Shown: positions 35,784 to 45,361, numbered from the stretch's first letter. The stretch is 64,000 nt of DNA from Streptomyces vinaceus (GCF_008704935.1 NZ_CP023692.1:806001-870000); one strand, 5' to 3'. Program-made: numbers and translations. Notes: generated by a model from the letters alone, not told the origin.

Positions 35784-38537
35784 ATGAAGCTCCGACTGCC
35801 GCAGCCCCGGCTGCCACGGCGCCGCCGCTCCCGCCTGCTCGCGGGGGCCGCCGCGCTCGCCGTCGTCGCGGGGGCCGGCACCTGGACCGCCGCCGCGTCC
35901 GGGGAGGCGCCCGCCGTGCACCGCCAGGACCGCATGGTGGAGATGCCCGGCGCGGCCATCGACACCTCCTACTTCACGGCCGGGGGCGGGCAGAAGCGGC
36001 CCGCGGTGCTGCTCGGGCACGGTTTCGGCGGCAGCAAGGACGACGTCCGCGCGCAGGCCGAGCGGCTGGCCCGCGACGGGTACGCCGTCCTGACCTGGTC
36101 GGCGCGCGGTTTCGGCCGCTCCGGCGGCCGGATCGGCCTGAACGACCCCGAGCACGAGGTCAAGGACGTGTCGCGGCTCGTCGACTGGCTCGCGCGCCAG
36201 CCCGAGGTGCGGCTCGACGGGGAAGGCGATCCGCGCGTCGGCGTCGCCGGGGCCTCGTACGGCGGGGCGATCTCGCTGCTCGCGGCCGGATACGACCGGC
36301 GGGTCGACGCGATCGCCCCGCAGATCACGTACTGGAACCTCGCCGACGCCCTCTTCCCGCAGGGCGTCTTCAAGAAGCTGTGGGCGGGGCTGTTCTTCAC
36401 CACCGGCTCGGCCGACGGGATGCAGCCCGGGGGCGTGCCGGGCACGGCGACCGCCCCCGCCCCCGCCGCAAGCCCCGGTTCCGCCCCCGCCGCGGAGGGC
36501 GGCGCCGCCTGCGGGCGGTTCCAGCCCGAGCTGTGCGCCATGTACGAGCGGGTCGCGGTGGCCGGGAAACCCGACGCCGAGGCCCGCGCGCTGCTGGAGG
36601 CGCGCAGTCCGTCGGCCGTTGGGGACCGGATCAAGGTGCCCACGCTGATCGTGCAGGGCCAGGAGGACTCCCTGTTCCCGCTGGACCAGGCCGACGCGAT
36701 GGCGAAGGCGATCGCGGCGAACGGCGCCCCCGTCTCGGTGGACTGGGCGGCCGGCGGGCACGACGGCGGGATGCGCGAGTCGGGCCGGGTCGAGGACCGG
36801 GTGGCCGCCTGGTTCGGGCGCTACCTGAAGGACGAGAAGGGTACGGACACCGGTCCGGCCTTCCGCGTCTCGCGCTCCGGGGGCATCGACTCCACCGACG
36901 GCGCGGTGCAGCTGCGCGGCGCGAGCGGCGAGCACTACCCGGGGCTGACGGCCGGTCCCCGGGAGTACGCCCTGGGCGGCCGGGAGCAGAGCTTCGCCAA
37001 TCCGGCGGGCGGCGCCCCGCCCGCGCTGTCCTCCCTGCCCGGGATCGGCGGGCAGCTCGCCGCCGTGGGGGCCGGGCTGTCGCTGGACTTCCCCGGGCAG
37101 CACGCCCGGTTCGAGTCGCAGCCGCTGGCCGAGGAGGTACGGATCACCGGGACCCCGACCGTGACCCTGAACGTGAGGTCGACGGCCGCGGACGGTTCGG
37201 CCGTCCTGTTCGGCAAGGTGTACGACGTCGGGCCCGACGGGCGGCAGCAGGTGCTGCCCAGCCAGCTGGTCGCCCCGGTGCGGGTGGAGAACGCGCAGCA
37301 GGGGGCCGCGGTGGAGCTGCGGCTCCCCGCCGTCGACCACGCCGTCGAGGCGGGGCACCGGCTGCGGCTGGTCGTCGCCGCCACCGACCTCGGCTACGCC
37401 TCTCCGGCCGCGCCGGCCACGTACACGGTCTCGGTGCGGGGCTCCCTGGCCGTGCCGGTGGCCGACGGGGTGCGGACGGCCTCGGCGGGGCTGCCGGCGT
37501 GGACCTGGGGGCTGCCGCTGGGCGCCGCGCTGCTGGCCGCGGCGCTGCTGGGGATCCGGAGGACCGGTCGGGAGGGTGCGGGGGTGCGGGCCGGCGTACC
37601 GCAGCCCGACCCGGCGCTGGCCGACGTACCCCTTCACATCTCCGGGCTGACGAAGAAATACGCGAAGGCACAGGACCGGTACGCGGTGCGGGACCTGTCG
37701 TTCCGGGTCGAGAAGGGGCAGGTCCTGGGCCTGCTCGGGCCCAACGGCGCCGGCAAGACGACCACCCTTCGGATGCTGATGGGGCTGATCTCGCCCGACG
37801 CGGGCGAGATCCGGGTGTTCGGCCACGCGGTACGGGCGGGTGCGCCGGTGCTGTCGCGGGTCGGGGCCTTCGTCGAGGGGGCCGGCTTCCTGCCGCACCT
37901 GTCGGGGCGGGCCAACCTGGAGCTGTACTGGCAGGCCACCGGTCGCCCGGCCGAAGACGCGCACCTGACGGAGGCCCTGGAGATCGCCGGCCTCGGCGAC
38001 GCGCTGGAGCGCGCGGTGCGCACGTACTCCCAGGGCATGCGGCAGCGCCTCGCGATCGCGCAGGCCATGCTCGGGATGCCGGACCTGCTGATCCTCGACG
38101 AGCCCACGAACGGTCTGGACCCGCCGCAGATCCGGGAGATGCGCGACGTGATGATCCGGTACGCGGCGGGCGGGCGGACGGTCATCGTCTCCAGCCACCT
38201 GCTGTCGGAGGTCGAGCAGACGTGCACGCACCTCGTGGTCATGGACCGCGGGCGGCTGGTACGGGCGGGCGAGGTCGCGGAGATCACGGGCGGCGGGGAC
38301 ACGCTGCTCGTGGCGCTGGCCGGGCCGGTGGACGAAGGGACCGTGGCGAAGGTGGCCGCGCTGGAGGGAGTGGGTGCGGTGACCGCCGCCGATGACGGGC
38401 TGCTCGTGCGGCTGGAGGGCGCGACGTCCGCGGAGCTGATCGCCGAGCTGGTACGGCTGGAGGTGCCGGTGAGCGCCGTGGGTCCGCACCGCCGGCTGGA
38501 GGACGCGTTCCTCACCCTGATCGGAGGTGCGGCTTGA
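35784..38537 (+). CDS. Extracytoplasmic alpha/beta hydrolase fused to an ABC ATPase
   Basis: The 917-residue protein has an Arg-rich first membrane helix (residues 14-38), then an X-Pro-dipeptidyl-peptidase-type hydrolase. Its nucleophile is Ser158 in VAGASYGG and a His lies in AAGGHDGG; a beta-sandwich C-terminal part follows (to about 565). A second membrane helix (WTWGLPLGAALLAAALLGI, 572-590) leads to a complete ABC ATPase (Walker A GPNGAGKTTT near 653, signature YSQGM, Walker B LLILDEPTNGLD). Topology predicts hydrolase outside and ATPase inside. The stop overlaps the TTG start of the permease gene (TTGA), so they form one transporter. The fused hydrolase may process the transported substrate. 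Confidence 0.85.
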   Translation: MKLRLPQPRLPRRRRSRLLAGAAALAVVAGAGTWTAAASGEAPAVHRQDRMVEMPGAAIDTSYFTAGGGQKRPAVLLGHGFGGSKDDVRAQAERLARDGYAVLTWSARGFGRSGGRIGLNDPEHEVKDVSRLVDWLARQPEVRLDGEGDPRVGVAGASYGGAISLLAAGYDRRVDAIAPQITYWNLADALFPQGVFKKLWAGLFFTTGSADGMQPGGVPGTATAPAPAASPGSAPAAEGGAACGRFQPELCAMYERVAVAGKPDAEARALLEARSPSAVGDRIKVPTLIVQGQEDSLFPLDQADAMAKAIAANGAPVSVDWAAGGHDGGMRESGRVEDRVAAWFGRYLKDEKGTDTGPAFRVSRSGGIDSTDGAVQLRGASGEHYPGLTAGPREYALGGREQSFANPAGGAPPALSSLPGIGGQLAAVGAGLSLDFPGQHARFESQPLAEEVRITGTPTVTLNVRSTAADGSAVLFGKVYDVGPDGRQQVLPSQLVAPVRVENAQQGAAVELRLPAVDHAVEAGHRLRLVVAATDLGYASPAAPATYTVSVRGSLAVPVADGVRTASAGLPAWTWGLPLGAALLAAALLGIRRTGREGAGVRAGVPQPDPALADVPLHISGLTKKYAKAQDRYAVRDLSFRVEKGQVLGLLGPNGAGKTTTLRMLMGLISPDAGEIRVFGHAVRAGAPVLSRVGAFVEGAGFLPHLSGRANLELYWQATGRPAEDAHLTEALEIAGLGDALERAVRTYSQGMRQRLAIAQAMLGMPDLLILDEPTNGLDPPQIREMRDVMIRYAAGGRTVIVSSHLLSEVEQTCTHLVVMDRGRLVRAGEVAEITGGGDTLLVALAGPVDEGTVAKVAALEGVGAVTAADDGLLVRLEGATSAELIAELVRLEVPVSAVGPHRRLEDAFLTLIGGAA

Positions 38538-39397
38538 GCGCCGTGACGGAGGTGGCCCCCGGGTACCGGGCGGGCCGTACGCTGCCGCTGCGCGTGGAGG
38601 CGCTGCGGCAGTGGCGCCGGCGGCGGACGCTGGTGATGGGCGGGGTGCTGGCCGCGCTGCCGTTCATCATGATCATCGCGTTCGCGGTGGGCGGCGGCCA
38701 GGACGGCGCGGGCGGCAGGGACGGGCGGATCACGCTCATCGACACGGCGACGGCCTCGGGGGCGAACTTCGCCGCCACCTGCCTGTTCGTGTCGGCCGGG
38801 TTCCTGCTGGTGGTGCCGGTGGCGCTGTTCTGCGGGGACACGGTGGCCTCGGAGGCGAGCTGGTCCTCGCTGCGCTACCTGCTGGCCTCGCCGGTCCCCA
38901 GGGCCCGGCTGCTGTGGAGCAAGCTGGTGGTGGCGCTGGGCTTCAGTCTGGCGGCGATGGTGCTGCTGCCGGTGGTGGCGCTGGCGGCGGGCACGGCGGC
39001 GTACGGCTGGGGCCCGCTGAAGCTGCCCACGGGCGGCTCGCTGACGGCGGCGCAGAGCGTGCCGCGGCTCGCGCTGGTGGTGGCGTTCGTCTTCGTGTCG
39101 CAGCTGGTCACGGCGGGGCTGGCGTTCTGGCTGTCGACGCGGACGGACGCGCCGCTGGGCGCGGTGGGCGGCGCGGTCGGCCTGACGATCGTCGGCAACG
39201 TGCTGGACGCCGTGACGGCGCTCGGCTCCTGGCGGGAGTTCCTGCCCGCGCACTGGCAGTTCGCGTGGGCGGACGCGCTCCAGCCGCACCTGGAATGGGG
39301 CGGGATGATCAAGGGGGCGGCGGTGTCGGTGTCGTACGCGCTGGTGCTGTTCGCGCTCGCGTTCCGCGGGTTCTCGCGCAAGGACATCGTGTCCTGA
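38534..39397 (+). CDS. ABC-2 type permease partner of the hydrolase-ABC fusion
   Basis: The 287-residue membrane protein has six helices, starting with the Arg-rich inner segment RVEALRQWRRRRTLVMGG and the first helix VLAALPFIMIIAFAV. The large loop and DTVASEASWSSLRYLLASPVPRARLLWSK coupling region are typical of ABC-2 permeases. The TTG at 38534 follows GGAGGTGCGGC and overlaps the upstream stop. It should form a transporter with the ATPase part of the fusion protein. A stem-loop terminator follows at 39452-39493. Confidence 0.88.
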   Translation: MSAVTEVAPGYRAGRTLPLRVEALRQWRRRRTLVMGGVLAALPFIMIIAFAVGGGQDGAGGRDGRITLIDTATASGANFAATCLFVSAGFLLVVPVALFCGDTVASEASWSSLRYLLASPVPRARLLWSKLVVALGFSLAAMVLLPVVALAAGTAAYGWGPLKLPTGGSLTAAQSVPRLALVVAFVFVSQLVTAGLAFWLSTRTDAPLGAVGGAVGLTIVGNVLDAVTALGSWREFLPAHWQFAWADALQPHLEWGGMIKGAAVSVSYALVLFALAFRGFSRKDIVS

Positions 39398-39451
39398 GCG
39401 TGGCCGGCGGGGGCGGGCGCGGCACCGGGGTCGTGGGCCGTCCGTGGCAAT

Positions 39452-39493
39452 CGGGGGCGGCGGGCGCGTGCGCCTGCCGCCCCGCCGCCCCCG
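39452..39493. terminator. Stem-loop terminator
   Basis: A 13-bp perfect stem (CGGGGGCGGCGGG, 39452-39464, with 39481-39493) encloses a 16-nt loop, 55 bp after the ABC permease stop and before the carbonic anhydrase gene. Confidence 0.65.
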
Positions 39494-39559
39494 CCCGCTG
39501 AACAATCGCCGTCGTCGCGACGTACGGACGCGTCTGCGCGGCACCGAGGGGTACGACCG

Positions 39560-40291
39560 ATGCGCACAGCAGGACTTCCGGCTCGCAGGACCGTACTGAC
39601 CGCGGGCCTCGCGGCCGCCGCCGGCGCCCTCTCGGGGTGCTCGGCCGCGCCTCCCCCGAAGGTGGCGACCGCGGCCCCGCAGCCGCGGCCGGCCACCCCG
39701 CAGGCCGCGTTCGCCCGCCTGATGGAGGGCAACAGGCGCTGGGTGAGCGGCAACCTCGACCATCCCGACCGGGATCCGGAGCGGCGCGAGCTGGTCGCCG
39801 AGGCGCAGGACCCCTTCGGGGTGGTCCTGTCGTGCATCGACTCCCGGGTCGCGCCCGAGCTGATCTTCGACACGGGGCTCGGGGACCTGTACGTCCTGCG
39901 CACGGGCGGGCAGGCGATCGGGCCGGTGGTGACGGGCTCCGTCGAGTACGGGCCCATGACGGGCGGGACCCCGCTGGTCGTCGTGCTCGGCCACCAGCGG
40001 TGCGGGGCGGTCGAGGCCGCGTACAAGTCGCTGAAGGCCGGAAAGCCGCTGCCCGGCAATCTGGAGGCGCTCGCGAAGGCGATGGTGCCGGCGTACGAGC
40101 TGACGGCGAAGGACCCCGGCGCCGATCCCGTCGACACCATGACCCACCACCAGATCAAGGTGACCGCGGACGGTCTGCGGTCCAACGCCGACCTGGGGCC
40201 CCTCGTGGAGAAGGGCACCCTGGGCGTCGTCGGCGCGTACTACTCCCTGGACACGGGCAAGGTCGAGGTCCTGACGGGCGCGCCCGCCTGA
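39560..40291 (+). CDS. Exported beta-carbonic anhydrase (lipoprotein)
   Basis: The 243-residue protein has an N-terminus that combines RR-containing export sequence (ARRTVLTAGLAAAAGALSGC) with a lipobox cysteine at about residue 27, so it is probably a Tat-exported lipoprotein. The catalytic domain has the beta-class zinc ligands: Cys in VLSCIDSR (with its Asp-Arg dyad), His and Cys in VLGHQRCGAV. It interconverts CO2 and bicarbonate outside the membrane. The aldo/keto reductase gene converges 8 bp after the stop. Confidence 0.92.
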   Translation: MRTAGLPARRTVLTAGLAAAAGALSGCSAAPPPKVATAAPQPRPATPQAAFARLMEGNRRWVSGNLDHPDRDPERRELVAEAQDPFGVVLSCIDSRVAPELIFDTGLGDLYVLRTGGQAIGPVVTGSVEYGPMTGGTPLVVVLGHQRCGAVEAAYKSLKAGKPLPGNLEALAKAMVPAYELTAKDPGADPVDTMTHHQIKVTADGLRSNADLGPLVEKGTLGVVGAYYSLDTGKVEVLTGAPA

Positions 40292-40298
40292 GCCCCGG

Positions 40299-41246
40299 TC
40301 AGGCCGCCGGACCCGCGATCGCGTCGATCTCCGCGAGGAGTTCGGGCTCCAGCGGGCGGTCGGCGACCGCCGCGTTGGCCCTCACCTGCTCGGGCGAGGT
40401 GGCGCCGGCGATGACGGAGGAGCAGCCGGGCTGCGCGGAGAGCCAGCCGATGGCGAGTTCGAGGATGCTGCGGCCGTACTTGTCGGCGACCGCGGCCAGG
40501 GCCTCGACGGTGTCGAGGCGCTCCTCGGTGACGTAGCCGTCGCGGCCCTCCAGCCGGGAGCCGGCCGGGACGGCCGCGCCGCGGCGGATCTTGCCGGTCA
40601 GCAGGCCGTTGGCGAGCGGGAAGTACGGGAGCACCCCGAGGCCGTAGTGCACGGCGGCCGGGACCAGCTCCCGCTCCGCGGACCGCTGGAGCAGCGACCA
40701 TTCGTTCTGCGCCGATACGAAGGGCACCGCACCGGTCTCGCGGGCGACGTGGGCGGCTTCGGCGAGCTGCCAGCCGCTGAAGTTGGAGTGGCCGATGTAG
40801 CGGATCTTGCCCTCGGCGACGAGCTCGGTCAGCGCGGCGAGCGTCTCGGCGACGGGGGTCGCCGGGTCGGGGCTGTGCAACTGGTAGAGGTCGATGTGGT
40901 CGGTGTCCAGGCGGCGCAGTGACTCCTCGACGGCCCGCCGGACGTACGCGCGGCCGCCGGGGGATCCGGCGGCGGGCCCGTACTCCATGGACATGCCCGC
41001 GTAGCCGAACTTGGTGGCGAGCACGACCTGGTCGCGGCGCCCCTTGAGGGCCTGCCCGAGGTGGCGCTCGGACCCGCCGCGCCCGCCGTAGATGTCGGCG
41101 GTGTCGAGCAGGGTGATCCCGGCGTCGAGGGCGGCGTCGACGACGGCGCGGGTGGCCTGCGCGTCGAGGCGGCCGCCGAAGTTGTTGCAACCGAGGCCGA
41201 CGGCGGAGACCTGGAGACCTGAACTGCCCAGCGGGATGTAGCGCAT
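40299..41246 (-). CDS. Aldo/keto reductase
   Basis: The 315-residue TIM-barrel oxidoreductase shows the usual tetrad: Asp in LLDTADIYG, Tyr in the same motif, Lys in VVLATKFGY and His in YIGHSNFSGWQ. The NADPH-binding C-terminal part (PGCSSVIAGATSPEQVRANAAV) is typical of the bacterial AKR11-13 type. The substrate is unknown, probably an aldehyde or ketose. The ATG at 41246 gives MRYIPLGSSGLQVSAVGLGCN, the standard family start. The gal operon lies upstream on the same strand but 94 bp away and reads from its own promoter. Confidence 0.9.
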   Translation of the reverse strand: MRYIPLGSSGLQVSAVGLGCNNFGGRLDAQATRAVVDAALDAGITLLDTADIYGGRGGSERHLGQALKGRRDQVVLATKFGYAGMSMEYGPAAGSPGGRAYVRRAVEESLRRLDTDHIDLYQLHSPDPATPVAETLAALTELVAEGKIRYIGHSNFSGWQLAEAAHVARETGAVPFVSAQNEWSLLQRSAERELVPAAVHYGLGVLPYFPLANGLLTGKIRRGAAVPAGSRLEGRDGYVTEERLDTVEALAAVADKYGRSILELAIGWLSAQPGCSSVIAGATSPEQVRANAAVADRPLEPELLAEIDAIAGPAA

Positions 41247-41340
41247 GCGTTTCGTTCCTCCGAACGTCAGAAGGGATCGTCGAGAGTCTTCCCGATGGGT
41301 GCAGCCCTCGTCCACCGCGCAGGACCCGGCCCCGCCCGGC

Positions 41341-42507
41341 TCACAGGACGCGTTCGGCCCCGGCGGCCGGGGCCGCCGGCGTCACGCGCGGCGGCTTGAA
41401 GCCGGCCGCGGCGAAGGCCTCCGTGACCGCCCGGGCCACGGCCGCCTCCGCGTCCGCGTCGATCAGGGCCAGCGCCGAACCGCCGAAGCCGCCGCCGGTC
41501 ATCCGGGCCCCGTAGGCGCCCGCCGCCTCGGCGGTGGAGACGGCCAGGTCCAGCTCGGGGCAGGACACCTCGTAGTCGTCGCGCAGCGAGGCGTGGCCCT
41601 CGCTCAGCAGCGGGCCGGTCTCGCGCAGCCGGCCGGCGCGCAGCAGTTCCTCCACTCGGAATACCCGTTCGTTCTCGGTGACGACGTGCCGCACGCGCCG
41701 GCGCCGGACCGGATCGTCGAGGCGGGCCAGCGCCGGCTCCAGCTCCTCGTACGGGAGGTCGCGCAGCGCGGGCAGCCCGAGTGCGGCGGCCGCGCCGTGG
41801 CAGGAGGCGAGGCGCTCGGCGTACGCCCCGTCACCGAGGGCGTGCTGGACACGGGTGTCGATGACCAGCAGGCGCAGCCCGGCCGCGGCGCAGTCGAAGG
41901 GGATGTGCCGCCGTTCGAGCGTGCGGGTGTCGAGGTGGAGGGCGTGGCCCGCGGTGGCGCAGGCGGAGGCCATCTGGTCCATCACCCCGCAGGGCACGCC
42001 GACGTACGCGTTCTCGGCGCGGCGGGCGAGCGCGGCCAGGTCGGGCCGGGCGAGCGGTACCGCGTACAGATCGGTGAGCGCGAGGGCGGTGGCCACCTCC
42101 AGGGCGGCGGACGAGGAGAGTCCGGCTCCGGTGGGGACGTCGGAGCGGATGTGGAGGTCGGCGCCGCCGAGGGGCAGGCCTGCGTCGAGCAGCGCCCAGG
42201 CGACCGCGGCGGGGTAGGCGGCCCAGCTGTGCGGGCCCCGGGGCGGGCGGGCCGGGTCGAGGCCGCCCGCGCCGTCGAGGTCGAGGGTGACCACGCCCGA
42301 CGGGAAGCCGTCGGAGTGGATCCGCAGCGTGCGGTCGGGGCGGCGGGCCGCCGCCACCTCGGTGCGGTGCGGGAGCGCGAAGGGCAGGGCGAAGCCGTCG
42401 TTGTAGTCGGTGTGTTCGCCGATCAGGTTGACCCGGCCCGGAGCGGCCCAGACCCCCTCGGGCGGGGATCCGTACAGGCGGTGGAATCCGTCCGCGGCCG
42501 TGCTCAT
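41341..42507 (-). CDS. galK: Galactokinase
   Basis: The 388-residue GHMP kinase has GRVNLIGEHTDYNDGFALP (sugar-binding signature), VPTGAGLSSSAALEVA (ATP loop) and ARMTGGGFGGSALAL (third GHMP motif). It phosphorylates galactose to galactose-1-phosphate, the first Leloir step. Its ATG overlaps the galT stop (ATGA), so the two are translated together. It is the last gene of the leftward GH35-galT-galK operon; no galE is present. Confidence 0.96.
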   Translation of the reverse strand: MSTAADGFHRLYGSPPEGVWAAPGRVNLIGEHTDYNDGFALPFALPHRTEVAAARRPDRTLRIHSDGFPSGVVTLDLDGAGGLDPARPPRGPHSWAAYPAAVAWALLDAGLPLGGADLHIRSDVPTGAGLSSSAALEVATALALTDLYAVPLARPDLAALARRAENAYVGVPCGVMDQMASACATAGHALHLDTRTLERRHIPFDCAAAGLRLLVIDTRVQHALGDGAYAERLASCHGAAAALGLPALRDLPYEELEPALARLDDPVRRRRVRHVVTENERVFRVEELLRAGRLRETGPLLSEGHASLRDDYEVSCPELDLAVSTAEAAGAYGARMTGGGFGGSALALIDADAEAAVARAVTEAFAAAGFKPPRVTPAAPAAGAERVL

Positions 42508-43547
42508 CGGCTCGCCACCTCCCGCAGCCGCGCGGCCGCGTCCTCGGGCCGCACGTCGTTCATGTAGGCCTCCATCCCGGATTCGGTGCCCGCCAGGTAC
42601 TTGAGCTTGTCCGCGGTGCGGCGGACCGTGAAGAGCTCCAGGTGGAGCGCGAAGTCGGCCCGGCCCTCGCCGGCGACCGGGGCCTGGTGCCAGGCGGAGA
42701 CGTACGGGGTGGGGGCGGCCGCGGCGAAGAGCCGGTCGAAGCGGCGCAGCAGCTCCAGGTAGAGGCCGGGGAACTCGGCTCGGGCCGCGTCGTCCAGGGT
42801 GGTCAGGTCTGCGGTGCGGCGGTGCGGATAGAGGTGGACCTCGTACGGCCAGCGCGCGGCGTACGGCACGAAGGCGCTCCAGTGCTCCCCTTCGAGGACG
42901 ATCCGGGTGCCCTCGGCGCGTTCGGCGGCGAGCACCTCGTCGAAGAGGTTGGCGCCGGTCCGGGCCCGGTGGGCGGCGACGGTGGCGAGCATGCGGGTGG
43001 TGCGCGGGGTGATGAAGGGGAAGGCGTAGATCTGGCCGTGCGGGTGCGCGAGGGTCACGCCGATCTCGGCGCCGCGGTTCTCGAAGCAGTAGACCTGCCG
43101 GACCCCGGCGCGGGCGCCCAGTTCGGCGGTGCGGTCGGTCCACGCGGCCAGGACGAGCGCGGCACGCTCCTCGTCGAGCTCGGCGAAGGAGGTCCGGTGG
43201 TCGGGGGTGAAGCAGATGACCTCGCAGCGGCCGTTGTCGCCGGCGAGGGAGGGGAAACGGTTCTCGAAGACGACCACGTCGTAGTCGGGAGCCGGGACCT
43301 CGCTCGCGCGCCCCTCGGTGGAGGGGCACAGCGGGCAGGCGTCGACGGGCGGGTGGTAGGTGCGGCCCTGGCGGTGGGAGGCGATGACGACGGCGTCGCC
43401 GAGCAGCGGATCGCGGCGTACCTCGCAGGAGTCGGCCGACGCGTCGAGCGGGCGGGGGTCGGGGACCACGGCTCGGGCCGCGCCGTCGTCGGCATCGAAG
43501 TACAGGATCTCGCGGCCGTCGGCCAGTCGGGTGCTCGTTCGCTTCAC
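42504..43547 (-). CDS. galT: Galactose-1-phosphate uridylyltransferase
   Basis: The 347-residue HIT-fold enzyme has the zinc site CPLCPS, the catalytic LAHPHGQIYAFPF motif and the second His cluster in HLYPHRR and ALHLELF. It exchanges UMP between UDP-glucose and galactose-1-phosphate. I chose the GTG at 43547 (VKRTSTRLADGREILYFD). It lies 14 bp after the stop of the beta-galactosidase gene and has only a weak ribosome site, so it is probably coupled to upstream translation. The stop overlaps galK. Confidence 0.95.
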   Translation of the reverse strand: MKRTSTRLADGREILYFDADDGAARAVVPDPRPLDASADSCEVRRDPLLGDAVVIASHRQGRTYHPPVDACPLCPSTEGRASEVPAPDYDVVVFENRFPSLAGDNGRCEVICFTPDHRTSFAELDEERAALVLAAWTDRTAELGARAGVRQVYCFENRGAEIGVTLAHPHGQIYAFPFITPRTTRMLATVAAHRARTGANLFDEVLAAERAEGTRIVLEGEHWSAFVPYAARWPYEVHLYPHRRTADLTTLDDAARAEFPGLYLELLRRFDRLFAAAAPTPYVSAWHQAPVAGEGRADFALHLELFTVRRTADKLKYLAGTESGMEAYMNDVRPEDAAARLREVASR

Positions 43548-43561
43548 GGGAAGAGTTTCTC

Positions 43562-45361
43562 TCAGTCGAGGGTGACGACGGTCGGGCGGCCGAGGTCGGG
43601 GCGGTCGCGCAGCGGCAGGTCGGCTCCCGGTCGCTCCAGTTCGAGGAGGACGATCTCGTTGCGGCCGGTCCGCCAGAGGGGGGCGGGCGCGTAGAGGGTG
43701 CGCTGCGGGCCGCGCGGGGTGTCGTAGTGGCCGAGGAGGAAGCCGTTGAGCCAGACGAGGCCGGTGCTCCAGCCGGAGACGTCCACGAATCCGTCGGCGG
43801 GGGCGCCCGGGAGGGCGTGGGTGAAGCGGTGGAAGGACGGCCGGTGCGCGTCCTCCTGGGCTTCCCCGGGTCCGGGCGACCAGTCGAGGCCGGCGAGGTC
43901 GGTGAGCGGGAGGGGCCGGATCTCCCATTCGAACAGCTGCTGGTGGCCGTGGCGGACGCCGCGCCAGATGCCCTTGCGGTCGTCGAGGAGCGGCCCGTAG
44001 TTGACCCGGCCCTGGGCCCGTACGAGTACGTCGAGCAGCACCCCGGCCTCGCCGACGGCGAGGTCCAGTCCCTCGTCGGGCCGGTTGCGGTCGAGGACGC
44101 CGAGGGGCTCGCCGTCCGCGAAGAGGTACGCGCGGTCGCCGAGGCCGTCGATCCGGACGGGCATCGCGGGGCGCGGTCCGGTGACGGTGGTGCGGTAGTG
44201 GATCATGCCGTGGGCCTGGCCCAGCTTCTCCATGGGCTCGGGCGCGGGGCGCGGGGTGGGGGCGCCGCCGAGCGCGTCGAGGTGGTCCAGGAGGGCTGCG
44301 GTTCCGGCGGGGACGGCGAGGGCGGGCGTGATGCGGGGCGGCGGCTCGGGCAGCGGGCCGTCGGGCAGGGGCACGTACTTGCCGATGACCTCGCGGAACG
44401 CGTGGAACTTGGGGGTGAGTTCGCCGGCCTCGCCGATGGGGGCGTCGTAGTCGTAGCTGGTGACGGTCGGCTGGTAGCCGGGGTCCGCGGGGCGGGAACC
44501 GGTGTGGTTGGCGCCGGCCCAGAAGCCGAAGTTGGTACCGCCGTGGGCCATGTAGAGGTTGACGGAGGCGCCGGAGGCGAGGAGTTCGTCGAGGGAGCGC
44601 GCCGCGTCGTCGACGGCGCGGACGTGGTGGTCCTCGCCCCAGTGGTCGAACCAGCCGATCCAGAACTCCATGGCGGCGAGCGGGCCGGTCCGCTGGTAGC
44701 GGCGCAGGTGGGCGAGGCGTTCGGCGGGGCGCGCGCCGAAGGTGGCGGTGGCGAGCCGGCCGGGGACCATACCGCCTTGCAGCATGGCGTCCTCGGGCCC
44801 GTCGGCGGTGAACAGCAGGCAGTCCACGCCGCGTTCGATCAGCGCCCGTTCCACGTGCGCGCGGTAGCGGGTGTCGTTGCCGTACGAGCCGTACTCGTTC
44901 TCGATCTGGACGGCGGCGACCGGACCGCCGCGACTCGCGAGCAGGGGCAGCAGCTCGGGGACGACGAGGTCGAACCAGCCGTCGACCTCGGCCTCGAAGC
45001 GCGGGTCGGAGCAGCGCAGGTGGAGCCCGTCGACGGCGAGGAGCCGGGCGGGCAGGCCGCCGAAGTCCCATTCGGCGCAGATGTACGGGCCGGGGCGGAC
45101 GATGGCGTCGAGGCCGAGGTCCTGGGCGGTGCACAGGAAGCGGCCGAGGTCGCGCGGGCCGGTGAAGTCGGCTTTGCCCGGGGCGCTCTCGTGGAAGTTC
45201 CACGGGACGTACGTGTCGACCGTGTTGGCACCGAGCGCGCGCAGCCGCCGCAGCCGGTCCTCCCACAGGTCCGGATGGACCCGGAAGTAGTGCAGGGCCC
45301 CCGAGACGATGCGGTGGGGGCGCCCTGCGCGCCGGAATCCGTCCTGGTCGTACGTGAGCAT
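43562..45361 (-). CDS. GH35 beta-galactosidase
   Basis: The 599-residue enzyme is a glycoside hydrolase family 35 protein without a signal peptide, so it acts inside the cell. The TIM barrel begins GFRRAGRPHRIVSGALHYFRVHP. The acid/base Glu lies in VQIENEYGSYG (near residue 153) and the nucleophile Glu in AMEFWIGWFDHWGE (near 231). Two beta-galactosidase jelly-roll domains follow. It releases galactose from imported beta-galactosides for GalK and GalT downstream. It is the first gene of the operon, behind the TTGACG/TATATT promoter and next to a candidate operator. Confidence 0.94.
   Translation of the reverse strand: MLTYDQDGFRRAGRPHRIVSGALHYFRVHPDLWEDRLRRLRALGANTVDTYVPWNFHESAPGKADFTGPRDLGRFLCTAQDLGLDAIVRPGPYICAEWDFGGLPARLLAVDGLHLRCSDPRFEAEVDGWFDLVVPELLPLLASRGGPVAAVQIENEYGSYGNDTRYRAHVERALIERGVDCLLFTADGPEDAMLQGGMVPGRLATATFGARPAERLAHLRRYQRTGPLAAMEFWIGWFDHWGEDHHVRAVDDAARSLDELLASGASVNLYMAHGGTNFGFWAGANHTGSRPADPGYQPTVTSYDYDAPIGEAGELTPKFHAFREVIGKYVPLPDGPLPEPPPRITPALAVPAGTAALLDHLDALGGAPTPRPAPEPMEKLGQAHGMIHYRTTVTGPRPAMPVRIDGLGDRAYLFADGEPLGVLDRNRPDEGLDLAVGEAGVLLDVLVRAQGRVNYGPLLDDRKGIWRGVRHGHQQLFEWEIRPLPLTDLAGLDWSPGPGEAQEDAHRPSFHRFTHALPGAPADGFVDVSGWSTGLVWLNGFLLGHYDTPRGPQRTLYAPAPLWRTGRNEIVLLELERPGADLPLRDRPDLGRPTVVTLD

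Noticed and set aside
34035..38489. A 1484-residue minus-strand open frame that includes the DNA ligase
   Set aside because: Only the last 508 residues from the ATG at 35561 have ligase features; the rest is antisense to the hydrolase-ABC fusion gene.
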